Shown here: in pieces, positions 45,556 through 55,316 of the stretch
How the letters are laid out: each line of letters opens with the position of its first letter
Position numbering within the stretch: position 1 is the first letter of the stretch
Assembly (NCBI GenBank): GCA_051294375.1
Contig: JBJCIZ010001671.1
Coordinates: 17,531-81,530, forward strand
DNA from: Paraspadella gotoi
Taxonomy: Eukaryota; Chaetognatha
Length of the DNA stretch: 64,000 nt
Direction: 5' to 3'
Made by a program: the position numbers and the translations under genes
Notes under the pieces: model-generated
What the model was told of the DNA's origin: nothing
What the model saw: the letters and a program-made list of their open reading frames with translations, nothing else
Databases searched by the model: none

Positions 45556-45601
45556 ATCCACTTTGATTTCGCTTAGAAATCCCTGCCTTGCTACTAAATT
45601 G

Positions 45602-45619
45602 TGGTGACAGGAGTGGATT
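45602..45619 (+). promoter_or_regulatory. Primer-binding site
   Basis: TGGTGACAGGAGTGGATT begins at the first base after the LTR. The TGG start pairs with a tRNA CCA end. The tRNA cannot be named without a tRNA set. Confidence 0.6.
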
Positions 45620-45690
45620 CGACACACCACGTCTCCACGAAAGAAGAACCAAGCCTTACCCCACCAAGAACCACGCCACCCCTCAAGAAG

Positions 45691-46722
45691 ATGGACCCGT
45701 CCGCCCCAGCAATCCCGCCCGCCAAGGCAGGATGGAAGAAAGGGGCTGCGACGCCAACCATAGGCGCCGCGCCAACGCAAGACGGTAGCAGCAACGCAGC
45801 AGATATTGAGTTCCACACTTTCGAACTCACCGACTACCTGCAGCAACACTGCCAATCAGGCAACGAGCAGGCGGAGGTCACCCTCCAAGTGCTCAAAATT
45901 ATCAACGACGTCAACTTGCACAACAGGCAAGAAATGGCCGTCCTCAAGGGCCACGTCAAAGACTGCGAGGCCAACCTTGGAACCAAAATGGACGATCTCC
46001 GCGAGATGATGAAGGAAATGATGACGCAAGTCAACAACAACAACCAACGAGACGTCAACGAAAGGCTCATGGGCCTTTCCCGGGCCCAGGCCCCGCCGAG
46101 TCTTTACCCCAACCTCCACGACGCCGCTCAACCAGTACAACCCCGCGAACACTTCCTGAGACAGACACCAGCAAAGTCTTGTCAAAACCCTCGAGATGAA
46201 GCGCCGTCTGAAAGCGGGAGAAGCGACCCGCCCTCCTACTCCACATCCGAGCAGCCGATCAAGCTCGAGAAAAGGAGATCAGACGAATCGCCCGCTGATT
46301 TCCTCCGCAGCTTCTATGAAGCATTTAAGGACTCGCCGACGCCGGATAAAGTCGACCAGCAGCTGCGCGCCCTCCTCGCCAGAGACAAGATTGCTAGCCG
46401 CTATGTCGAACCCATAAGCCAGTCCATGTGGCTAGGACTGAGGGCACTTTGTGAAGGCTCCACTATAAGTATCGCCGAAGCCCTCGTCGAAGCAAAACTC
46501 GAAGTGGATCCGCACGTGCACGCCAAATACGGATTGGCGCTCGTTAACACCGCCAGGGAGAACTTCGAGGCAGTAAGGGAAAAAGACAGGGCCTCCATTC
46601 CCGATTACGTGGCACAAATGCTCGTAGAGGCCCTGGAACCCTACGTCCCGGGAATCTTCTCACACAATGGAAATAATAAAAACGAACGCCAACCAGGAAA
46701 TCATGATGGACAGCACTCTTGA
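45691..46722 (+). CDS. Gag-like protein of the env-bearing LTR element
   Basis: 343 codons from the ATG at 45,691; the frame is open from 45,601, but that ATG is the first with a good context (aagATGG). The product has a Pro/Ala-rich N-terminus, a helical stretch at about residues 45-125 (with heptad-like LKGHVKDCEANLGTKMDDLR), a Pro/Ser-rich spacer, and a helical C-terminal third starting at SPADFLRSFYEAFKDSPTP that resembles a capsid domain. No CCHC knuckle is present, and the frame ends in an Asn/Gln/His-rich tail where the presumed deletion begins. The role would be particle formation and RNA packaging. The frame is intact, but the remaining ORFs are broken. It overlaps the next frame by 56 bp. 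Confidence 0.6.
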   Translation: MDPSAPAIPPAKAGWKKGAATPTIGAAPTQDGSSNAADIEFHTFELTDYLQQHCQSGNEQAEVTLQVLKIINDVNLHNRQEMAVLKGHVKDCEANLGTKMDDLREMMKEMMTQVNNNNQRDVNERLMGLSRAQAPPSLYPNLHDAAQPVQPREHFLRQTPAKSCQNPRDEAPSESGRSDPPSYSTSEQPIKLEKRRSDESPADFLRSFYEAFKDSPTPDKVDQQLRALLARDKIASRYVEPISQSMWLGLRALCEGSTISIAEALVEAKLEVDPHVHAKYGLALVNTARENFEAVREKDRASIPDYVAQMLVEALEPYVPGIFSHNGNNKNERQPGNHDGQHS

Positions 46723-47107
46723 AGCAGACATCGACACAACAGAAACTGAGGTCACCATGGAAATCAACCAACCGCTAAAAAGACAACCAAACCTCGTTCC
46801 ACTCGCTTCTGAGGTAAAAAGATGGCAAGAAGAAGATGAGTCTTTCAACTCACTCAAAAACGGCAACCGAGAGGAGGCAAGACAAAAACTGAACGAAAAA
46901 ATGCAGAAAAGAAAAACGGCAACAGAAAAGTATTTGTCGAACTGCCTGGATGATTTTGACGTCACTAGCAACGACATCCTCATCATAAAAGGCTTTAAGG
47001 CAGAGACGCCTACCAGGAAATTTGTTGTGCCGGCCCAAAAGGCCGAAACCATCAACAATTCCACGAACAATTCGGACACCCTGGCCGTGATCGCACAGCA
47101 TTCATAA
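46667..47107 (+). pseudogene. Truncated pol remnant (RNase H-integrase linker)
   Basis: A frame of 146 codons shifted relative to gag. The N-terminal part probably spans a deletion junction. From about 46,810 it reads like the connector that precedes integrase in Ty3/gypsy Pol (SEVKRWQEEDESFNSLK; later DILIIKGFKAETPTRKFVVP). Its last ~20 codons, after about 47,045, run out of frame, because the adjacent frame carries the HHCC zinc-domain residues. This marks a single frameshift near 47,040-47,055. Protease, RT and RNase H motifs are absent. Confidence 0.6.
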
Positions 47108-48078
47108 CCGCACAGTACATCTCAGCCCCCGGTCTAACAACAGCCGCGGCAAAATGTCTTAGAAATTGTGACAACTGCGCCAAAGCGACGGACACGCAAA
47201 AACATAATGAAACTCCATCAGCTCCTAATCTAGCGATCGCACCCTGGGAGTCACTAAGCATCGACGTCATGCATCTTCCCCCAGTCTCCGGACATAATTA
47301 TATCCTAGTTGCATCAGACAACGCCTCTGCCTACACCTGGGCGATCCCATTGCGCCGAGCAGACGCTGCAACCATAGTAAAAACCCTCGATGAAAAAATT
47401 TTTCTCCAACACGGGGCCTACATGGAAGTGAATTTCGATGGTGCAACGCAGTTAAATGGATCAGCCATGAAGTCAATACTAAATCTACTTGACACCGTAG
47501 GCAGACAAGTCCTCGTGGGCCGGAAGGACAGCAACAGGGCCGAAAGGGACATAGGCCGAATCCGCCAAGCCCTACGCAAAGCTGTCGACGATCAACCGAA
47601 CAGATGGCTAGAACAGCTGCCACACCTGATGCTACTCCTAAATGCGACCCCCATAATTGGCTGGAAGACAGACATGTCGCCGCATGAAATCCAATTTGGC
47701 CATAGGCCGAGAATAGTAGAAAGCGCAGACGACTTCACCAAAAGAAATCTCATTGATTTTATAAGACAAAGGGCCAACAAACAAGAAAGAGCTCAAGCAC
47801 AGCTGGCAAACCAACGAACAAAGCTGTACAAACAGTCGACCAGAAGAAACCCCTACAAGCGACCAGAGGAGATTAAAATCGGTGACCTAGTCTTGGCCAG
47901 ACGGGACCTTATCATGACCGGAACAGCAACAACTGAAAATAAGGTCAAACGGATATACTCAGGCCCTCACAAGGTCGTGGAGAAGGACGGCAACCATTAT
48001 GTCGTCTCTATAGCCGGCCGAAACCTCAGATATCATCGACGTCGCCTCAAAAAGCATGAAACGAGGCCGGCAGAATAA
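46999..48078 (+). pseudogene. Integrase of the env-bearing element (frameshifted from upstream pol)
   Basis: Open from 46,999 to 48,078. The zinc domain has HHCC residues: the histidine pair in FHEQFGHPGRD, and CDNC at about 47,167-47,178. The catalytic core carries D in SLSIDVM (47,263-47,265), D in EVNFDGATQLNG (about 47,437) and E in SNRAERDIGR (about 47,542), with WLEQLPHLMLLLNATP after it. The C-terminal domain has YSGPHKVVEKDGNHYVVS, a GPY/F-type module. In a live element it would join the cDNA to host DNA. The catalytic part alone is uninterrupted over 350 codons, but it lacks a connected Pol frame. Confidence 0.8.
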
Positions 48079-48850
48079 GAAAATAAAGAAAAAAGAAGAA
48101 AGGAAGAGAAAATGTAAAATAGTATGAAAGTAAAAGAAAATATATATAGAAAATATATATAGAATTGTATATAGAATTGTATATATAAATATATAAATAT
48201 ATATAGAAAATATATATAGAATTAGCTCCTCAAATATATATAGAAAATATATATAGAATTAGCTCCTCAAAAAGACGTACAATAGAATTAGAACAGCGAA
48301 ATAAAGAAAAACGGAAAAAGCGAGACAAGGCAATCCCCTCGATCGGAATTTGAAAGAAGCGAGACAAAGCAATCCTCTCGATTGAAAGAAACGAGGCAAG
48401 ATAATCCCCTCAACGGGAATTCGAAAAGAAAACAAAAAGAAACAACGAGAAACGACGCCAGCAAGACAAAGCCAAGAAAAACGAGCATTTTCATTCAAAA
48501 AAAAAAAAAGAATATTCTCTCTATCTCAAAAAGAAAACAAAAGACCACGAAGACGCCACGAGACAGAAGCCCGACGTAAAACGGGAAACAACGAAAAACG
48601 ACGCCAGTAAAAACAAGCATTTCATCCAAAAAGAATAGTCTCTTTGTCTCGCTCCTTCTCGAAAAACATTCTATCAAAAAAATTACTCTCTCTCTCTAAT
48701 TCGAAAATAAAGAAAACAAAGAAAATATATCTCGCTCTCTCTCTCTCATTCAAAAATAAAAAAAAAAGAAAATCTATCTCACACCCTCTCATTCGAAACA
48801 AAAAAAAAAAAAAAAAAACCTTTTTCAAAAGGATACGGTAAAGGAAAAAG
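48079..48850 (+). other. Purine-rich and tandemly repetitive spacer between integrase and env
   Basis: It holds an atatatatagaaaatatata array (48,128-48,265), then three ~45-bp units with gaagcgagacaaagcaatcctctcgat (48,310-48,420). A repeat of acgacgccag(c/t)aa..caagcattttcat (48,450-48,625) and a long A-rich stretch follow before the env start. It could hold the splice acceptor for an env mRNA, but none is clear. Confidence 0.55.
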
Positions 48851-50757
48851 ATGAAAAACCTTATCAATATTCTCGCCCTCACCTCCCTCCTCATAAATTG
48901 GGGCATCGCAGCCCAAAAGGAAGAAACCAAACGACGAACGGACATTGTGCAAGTATATGATTGTAACAAAACTTCAAGCCACGCCGCGACGATGCTCGAT
49001 CCTCACCATTGCGACAACATCCAATCGGTCGCAGAGAAGATAATGCGTGGCGAATTGGTCTTCATCCCCGGAGAGGAAGAACACGATGGTAAAGGATGTG
49101 ACTTGACGATCATGGCCTCCGGAAGTGTATGTGGATGGTGGTCCATCCAGTACCCAAACCTAAAGGCGGTGGATCATTTCACCCTCTCCAGGACTCAGTG
49201 CTTGATGCTCCACAAAGGCGAAAGCATCTCCCTGGAAAACGTCCCCATCAGACTGACTGACCGACCGAACTGGAGTTATGGAACCACTCAAGATCGACGG
49301 AGGAAAAATAGGATTAAATCAGGCAACTTACGAGATTGGCACGACTGACGCGGACGGTTATTGCACTGGCGAAAAGCTAATCTTCCATGACTACACGTAC
49401 GACGGAGAAAGGGCCACCCTCATGATCAACCTAACCCTTTACGAACAGAGGATCAAGTTAACGGACCTCAACAATATGCCAAAACAAACTGACTGCAATA
49501 GGGCAGCGCAGCTATGCACATACCCCGGTGGAGTCATCGCCTGGAAAGACCCTACCTGTCGAGCCCACAGGGCCTTTGCCGGACCAGTGGCTCGCAGCGA
49601 CGACGGTTTTATCCGCAGCTTGACAGAAAAAGACAAAGAGATGGCGTTGAAAAACTGCACCCTCAGAAATGGAAAAACGCCCTGCATGGAAGCCAAGCAC
49701 TAAAAGAGGACCCATCCAGTTGCTGGAGGCATTGCCTCACCTCCTTTGTCCGACCGGGATCGCTGAACAATTACGAACGTTGTGCACCAATCTGCGAAAC
49801 TGAAAACAAAATTCTATTCACACTCCGAGCAGACGGGAAGCGGAAACCAGTGCCCGGCTGTGGCATCGACGTCGAGGAGACCAGTTCTCACTTCTACTTT
49901 ACAACGCACATCACACGTGATTTGACCTCAGACGAAAAGCTCATCCAAGCTTTACGCCAAAAGGGATCAAAATTGGCGCTAGACAATCAGGAAAGCCTCA
50001 TCGCCTTGACCAAAGCATTACGCAAGGAAATCTGACCTCAAGGTCACGGAGGCACGGGCAGCAGCGACCATCGCTCACAACAACCCCACTTCAACAACCT
50101 TCCTAAAAAGGGGCGTAATCGCGGTCTTAAGAGGCGAGCTACTGGTCACCGCTCAATGCGACCAAACGCTCGCTCACATTCGGGACACAGGACTGCTTCC
50201 ACGACCTCCCGATCACCTTCAGGGGCCAGGAAGTTTTCCGACATGCCATTCATCACCACGTGGTGAAATCGTCAACAACAACCAAATGCTCACCGCCGCC
50301 AATCTACCTCATGAACGAGAAATACCGTACAGTGGACGGCGAGCAGCACGATTACATCCGTTTAACTGCAAACGTCCCAGATCTACGCGATCGAGTCTCC
50401 AAAGAGCAAGAAGTCTATCTGAGAATCGGGGATTTTCTGAAGCAGCACGATCAATACGCCAAGGACCAACAGGATCTCACAAAATACGCCGGAGAAATCG
50501 TAAGAGGATCTTCATACACAACGATCAGGAAGATCTTCGGGAACTTACCCAAGTGGGCGTGGCTAGCTGACGTGACCAATCTCATACCGTTCGTCACCGT
50601 CACCCTAGCAATAATCATAGGGATAGCTATAGCATGCTACTGTTGCCCACCTTGCGCATTCAGACGGGCACAGCAACAGCCAGAAATACTGAGCTTGGAA
50701 CAAGTCCAGAACAGGATCTTCGTCCCCCTCACAATCGCAACTCCAGCTACCGACTGA
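48851..50757 (+). pseudogene. Env-like envelope glycoprotein gene, frameshifted
   Basis: Starts with a signal-peptide-like MKNLINILALTSLLINWGIA at 48,851 and ends with a hydrophobic anchor (VTVTLAIIIGIAIACYCC; about 50,593-50,646) and a ~40-residue tail. The ectodomain is rich in Cys and has several N-glycosylation sequons. At least three frame changes are present: near 49,280-49,330, near 49,690, and just after 50,030, with one more near 50,180. The pieces are therefore 48,851-49,348, 49,278-49,703, about 49,690-50,035, about 50,033-50,190 and about 50,190-50,757. A protein of ~630 residues is implied. A membrane fusion role is inferred from architecture only. The fusion class is not established; it is not obviously the gypsy/baculovirus-F type. 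Confidence 0.65.
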
Positions 50758-50775
50758 CCGCGTGCGCTGTCATCT

Positions 50776-50788
50776 GAGGAGGGGGGGA
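50776..50788 (+). promoter_or_regulatory. Polypurine tract
   Basis: GAGGAGGGGGGGA, two bases ahead of the 3' LTR; plus-strand priming site. Confidence 0.85.
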
Positions 50789-50790
50789 CG

Positions 50791-51087
50791 CATCGCAGAG
50801 AAATCAAGACTCCAGAATCGAATTCGGAGCATAGGATTGATTGAAGCCCACCGGAAATACAATGGAACTTTCTCATTGGTCGAAAGACAAATGGCATCGG
50901 CCAATGAACAAATGGTCGGGAAATTTTACCCTTACCTCTGATCCGTATGGGCCATATAAAAGGGAACCGAATTCTGTATTGATTCACTCTGCCTGTAAAT
51001 TGACACCGTCTTGTTCACTGTCTATTTTCTGAAGAAATAAAATCCACTTTGATTTCGCTTAGAAATCCCTGCCTTGCTACTAAATTG
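50791..51087 (+). mobile_element. 3' LTR of the env-bearing element
   Basis: 297 bp, collinear with the 5' LTR, with about six substitutions and no indels. Followed by the target duplication CTGT (51,088-51,091) and the resumed host repeat. Confidence 0.9.
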
Positions 51088-51155
51088 CTGTTTAGCCAAA
51101 TGGTTCTTTTCAAGACATTTCTTTTCATAACAATAGCTTTGTTTTCATTGGACAG
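51088..51155 (-). pseudogene. BEL-like gag fragment resumed after the LTR insertion
   Basis: Begins with the right CTGT duplication and matches 58,097-58,180, with a 15-bp deletion. Cut by an assembly gap. Confidence 0.85.
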
Positions 51156-51990
51156 NNNNNNNNNNNNNNNNNNNNNNNNNNNNNNNNNNNNNNNNNNNNN
51201 NNNNNNNNNNNNNNNNNNNNNNNNNNNNNNNNNNNNNNNNNNNNNNNNNNNNNNNNNNNNNNNNNNNNNNNNNNNNNNNNNNNNNNNNNNNNNNNNNNNN
51301 NNNNNNNNNNNNNNNNNNNNNNNNNNNNNNNNNNNNNNNNNNNNNNNNNNNNNNNNNNNNNNNNNNNNNNNNNNNNNNNNNNNNNNNNNNNNNNNNNNNN
51401 NNNNNNNNNNNNNNNNNNNNNNNNNNNNNNNNNNNNNNNNNNNNNNNNNNNNNNNNNNNNNNNNNNNNNNNNNNNNNNNNNNNNNNNNNNNNNNNNNNNN
51501 NNNNNNNNNNNNNNNNNNNNNNNNNNNNNNNNNNNNNNNNNNNNNNNNNNNNNNNNNNNNNNNNNNNNNNNNNNNNNNNNNNNNNNNNNNNNNNNNNNNN
51601 NNNNNNNNNNNNNNNNNNNNNNNNNNNNNNNNNNNNNNNNNNNNNNNNNNNNNNNNNNNNNNNNNNNNNNNNNNNNNNNNNNNNNNNNNNNNNNNNNNNN
51701 NNNNNNNNNNNNNNNNNNNNNNNNNNNNNNNNNNNNNNNNNNNNNNNNNNNNNNNNNNNNNNNNNNNNNNNNNNNNNNNNNNNNNNNNNNNNNNNNNNNN
51801 NNNNNNNNNNNNNNNNNNNNNNNNNNNNNNNNNNNNNNNNNNNNNNNNNNNNNNNNNNNNNNNNNNNNNNNNNNNNNNNNNNNNNNNNNNNNNNNNNNNN
51901 NNNNNNNNNNNNNNNNNNNNNNNNNNNNNNNNNNNNNNNNNNNNNNNNNNNNNNNNNNNNNNNNNNNNNNNNNNNNNNNNNNNNNNNNNN
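51156..51990. other. Assembly gap (835 N)
   Basis: Ns. By comparison with copy 2, the rest of the gag coding region should lie here. Confidence 1.
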
Positions 51991-52357
51991 AACAAGATTA
52001 TGGAACCAGATGTGACTTTCTAAAAGGCGACTTTGCGGAAAAAGATGCAGATCATCAGTACCATCACGGGAGAAAGTTGAAGTTTGACGACTTCATCATC
52101 TTTCTCAAGAAAAGAATTCTTTTAGAAAAAGGAGCCTATGGAAAAAAGAAGATCACGGTCGACATCGCTGCCATCAACGCCAACGAATCACGCCGGAACC
52201 TGAACGGCGGGGGTGAAGCGACAAAGGTCAACCCTTTGAAGGTCAACCAAGGTTTTCATTCATCGAGTGTACGAATTGCTCAGAAAGTGAAAGTTGAACA
52301 TGCTTGTGTATGTTGTAATGAATGGCACATGTTGGAAGCTTGCAAAGCTTTTAAAAA
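51991..52357 (+). pseudogene. Inverted segment of BEL-like gag
   Basis: This ~365-bp block matches 58,190-58,550 but in the opposite orientation to both neighbouring parts of the same repeat (51,088-51,155 and 52,358-53,108). It encodes on + the part from the capsid C-terminus (KLKFDDFIIFLKKRILLEKG) to the first zinc-binding segment (HACVCCNEWHMLEACKAF). The junction at 52,357/52,358 is in continuous sequence, and the other end lies in the N gap. Confidence 0.8.
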
Positions 52358-53108
52358 CATTCTTTCATTTTCGGCAGAAGAGGATCGGACGGGACTCTGC
52401 GTGACTTCTCGTTTTTCTTTCAATCTTCTCATTTATTGTCTTCATTTCTCTTTCTTTTATTTCGTTCATGAGTTCCATTTCTTTTTCCATCTCTATTTAT
52501 CTTTTTTCTATTTCTTGTTTGTACTGCTCTTCTTTTCTTTTCTTCTTTTTTCCGCCTTGATAAGGGTCAATTCANNNNNNNNNNNNNNNNNNNNNNNNNN
52601 NNNNNNNNNNNNNNNNNNNNNNNNNNNNNNNNNNNNNNNNNNNNNNNNNNNNNNNNNNNNNNNNNNNNNNNNNNNNNNNNNNNNNNNNNNNNNNNNNNNN
52701 NNNNNNNNNNNNNNNNNNNNNNNNNNNNNNNNNNNNNNNNNNNNNNNNNNNNNNNCATTCGTCGCTTCATACGTTTGCTTCACCGCCGTTTCAGATGTCT
52801 CCGATGTCGAGTCGAAATCCTCACTTTCATTGTTTTCAGAATCATGAGTTTCCGTGCCGGGACTCTGGTCCTCTCCTCGCCCATGGCGACGCATAGCAAT
52901 GTTCACTATTTGGAGAGTTTGGTCGAGAAGATTGAGATCGTCGGGAGATCGGCAAGACTCTTGAGCAGCCTTGGTCTGTCTCCTCTTCAATTCGAGGAGG
53001 TCCAATAGTTCACCGGCGATAATGACCGATTCTGGGGTGGCGAGTTCCTGGTAGCGCTCGATGAGGCCACACGGTGCCTCAGACCTCCAGGAAAAAAAAA
53101 ATTTCAAA
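52358..53108 (-). pseudogene. BEL-like gag N-terminal region, copy 1
   Basis: Minus-strand coding resembling 59,363-60,035, with a gap at 52,575-52,755. The N-terminal piece (GLIERYQELATPESVII..., LLDLLELKRRQTKAAQESCR) reads through in one frame here. In copy 2 it is broken, so this copy preserves the upstream part of Gag better. The Lys/Glu-rich coiled-coil section follows. Confidence 0.65.
52575..52755. other. Assembly gap (181 N)
   Basis: Ns within the gag N-terminal region. Confidence 1.
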
Positions 53109-53208
53109 NNNNNNNNNNNNNNNNNNNNNNNNNNNNNNNNNNNNNNNNNNNNNNNNNNNNNNNNNNNNNNNNNNNNNNNNNNNNNNNNNNNNNNNNNNNN
53201 NNNNNNNN
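53109..53208. other. Assembly gap (100 N)
   Basis: Ns, at the point where homology to copy 2 ends. Confidence 1.
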
Positions 53209-54130
53209 AATATGATATAGAGAGAAGACGCATATAATATAAGATAGAGAGCAGGTGTAGAAGATGAGGAGATGAGTTTTAACTAAGCAGGGAAGAGCAA
53301 GCAGATTCGATATGTTTAGGTGCATAATACTCTAGGGCGTTTATCTTATGTTATTGTATGTATGAGGTGTAGTGGATTATAGTGGACAGAGTTTGAATTG
53401 ATCTACCAGAGATGTATAGTTAACGGAACACTCGATGTTGTATCGGCCTAAACGATGCAGAGAAAGAAAAGACCAAGTTGCGGGCCCCAGGAGGCCTATT
53501 TAGACATGTGTATAAGATTGCTACCCGATTTTAATATAGTCACATGTGTAGTAAACTTTTTTAAGGCACAAGGCTCTTAAATGTGAAGCTGTTCCAGTTG
53601 CAGCTATACAACTACAAACTTTAACAAGCTCTAGGAATTACTGAAGCTTCAGTATAAGAGGAAAAATTTTTTTTCTTTATATGCTCTTGAGACTTTGGTT
53701 CCTGTGGCCCACTTTTTCACCTCACCTGGGGCCATGCCCCTTTCCCGAACATATCTTCATAGTTACCTCCCATAAAAATCGCGCATAGCTACCTCCTATT
53801 AGTTCTTTCATTTTTTAACCAAAGTCCCGGATTTAACTCACTCATTATTTCCCGAATTCTTTTTGTTGTGGAAAAATGACCAAAAAAGTGATGCAAATTT
53901 CATGAAAATTTTTAATTTATATTTTCTCTTTATCTTTATTGGTCTTAAGGATTGTCGGAGTTTATTTATGTTAATCTCCTGTGCAGGACAGGCATTCATT
54001 AATAACTCGAGAACCGCCTGCCCGACCCGTGTGTTAGCGTCATTTTTTTCGGCGCCGGTCATAATCGAGAACCGCCGGTTGAATTTTCCCGACTTTTGGC
54101 GTGAGAGCCCGATCGACTGCCCGTGGTGCC
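53209..54130. other. Unique sequence, no gene recognised
   Basis: Short frames only (132 codons at 53,863-54,261, running into the tandem repeat). No domain. Confidence 0.4.
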
Positions 54131-54139
54131 TACCAAATT

Positions 54140-55075
54140 TCGTACGAATTCGTCGACGTACGCGCGAAATGACGGGCGGACGAGTAAATCCGCTATTTTT
54201 CGTGCGGTCACGTGACCAAATACTAAAAATAGCTATAACTCGTAAACTACTCTTTGGATAGAACGAAATTTGATTTCCTATTACGACTCGGTTATGTCTG
54301 GGTGTTCACAAAGTTTCGTCAAAATAAATGAACGTACGTACGTATACTGGCCGGACAAGTAATTTTCACCTTAATATTTATAGTAAAATTCTGTTATTTC
54401 TAAAAATGGCTATAAATCGTAAACTAATGGGTCGATTGGGATAATATTAGAGATCCTGCTACGACTCGATGGTCGCTACCACCATACCCGTTTCGTACGA
54501 ATTCGTCGACGTACGCGCGAATGACGGGCGGACGAGTAAATCCGCTATTTCGTGCGGTCACGTGACCAAAATACTAAAAATAGCTATAACTCGTAAACTA
54601 CTCTTTGGATTAGAACGAAATTTGATTTCCTATTACGACTCGGTTATGTCTGGGTGTTCACAAAGTTTCGTCAAATAAATGAACGTACGTACGTATACTG
54701 GCCGGACAAGTAATTTTCACCTTAATATTTATAGTAAAATTCTGTTATTTCTAAAAATGGCTATAAATCGTAAACTAGTGGGTCGATTGGGATAATATTA
54801 GAGATCCTGCTACGTCTCGATGGTCGCTACCACCATACCCGGTTTCGTACGAATTCGTCTACGTACGCGTGAATGATGGGCGGACGTGTAAATCCGCTAT
54901 TTTCGCCCAAAATATTGACCAAAATACTTAAAATAACTATAACTAGTAAAACTACTCTTTGGATTAGAACGAAATTTGGTTTTGTACTACGACTCGGTTA
55001 TATGTAGGTGCTTACAAAGTTTCGTCAAAATTCTTACACGCACGTACGTATACTGGGCGGACAAGTAATTTCTCT
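54140..55075 (+). repeat. ~353-bp tandem repeat (about 2.6 units)
   Basis: 'cgtacgaattcgtcgacgtacgcg' recurs at about 54,141, 54,496 and 54,846. Each unit has two related halves, one with agctataactcgtaaactactctttgga and one with ggctataaatcgtaaactaatgggtcgatt, so a ~175-180-bp ancestral unit is likely. Adjacent units are nearly identical, but the last is more diverged. Satellite-like, non-coding. Confidence 0.85.
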
Positions 55076-55116
55076 TAATAAATTGATAAATGGATTTTTG
55101 ATCAAATTTGAATTAA

Positions 55117-55205
55117 TTAAGCAATGAATGAATGAATGAATGAATGAATGAATGAATGAATGAATGAAAGTATGAACGAGGTACGAACGAATGAATGAAT
55201 GAATG
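55117..55205 (+). repeat. (GAAT)n microsatellite
   Basis: Tetranucleotide GAAT/TGAA run with one interruption. Confidence 0.95.
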
Positions 55206-55227
55206 AAAAAAGAATAACAACAACTAC

Positions 55228-55243
55228 TTTATTACTATTGTTA

Positions 55244-55295
<52 letters not shown>
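55228..55295 (+). repeat. (ATT)n microsatellite
   Basis: TTA/ATT run of ~65 bp. Confidence 0.95.
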
Positions 55296-55297
<2 letters not shown>

Positions 55298-55316
55298 TAA
55301 GTAATACTATATTTGT

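Larger units (their letters stand above)
45305..45601 (+). mobile_element. 5' LTR of the env-bearing element
   Basis: 297 bp, starting CATCGCAG and ending CTAAATTG. It contains ccaat (about 45,416), a TATAAAA box (45,469-45,475) and a poly(A) signal AATAAA (45,550-45,555). The ends are fixed by comparison with the 3' LTR, the empty site, the PBS and the PPT. The ends are CA...TG rather than the usual TG...CA. Confidence 0.9.
45305..51087 (+). mobile_element. Env-bearing, RT-less LTR retroelement (Ty3/gypsy-like)
   Basis: A 5.78-kb insertion with 297-bp LTRs, a primer-binding site directly after the 5' LTR, a polypurine tract before the 3' LTR, and a 4-bp TSD. Internal order is gag-like ORF, a short pol remnant (pre-integrase linker plus integrase) and an env-like glycoprotein region. 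No protease, RT or RNase H is encoded between 46,722 and 47,000, where about 2 kb would be expected, so an internal deletion is inferred. The LTRs differ at only about six of 297 sites, so insertion was fairly recent and must have used enzymes from a relative. A Ty3/gypsy assignment rests on the integrase with GPY/F-type end and the 4-bp TSD. Confidence 0.85.
42250..53108 (-). mobile_element. Gag-only BEL-like unit, copy 1 (interrupted by LTR element, MITE and gaps)
   Basis: Co-linear with 55,655-60,035: the (GA)n start and ggtcgatcggtcaatcg block, cctcggctctagggctcct, the cattcattcattcg tract, 'tactgctccagaatgggcgcatcctct', the 72-bp repeats, then BEL-like gag on the minus strand. It is interrupted by a 610-bp insertion (43,025-43,634), the 5.8-kb LTR element (45,305-51,087) and three N gaps, and contains a locally inverted gag segment. 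No pol sequence is present. Confidence 0.7.

Noticed and set aside
51015-52023. Very long open frames over 51.0-52.0 kb on both strands
   Set aside because: They are mostly an 835-N assembly gap. The real sequence inside is an LTR end and gag fragments.
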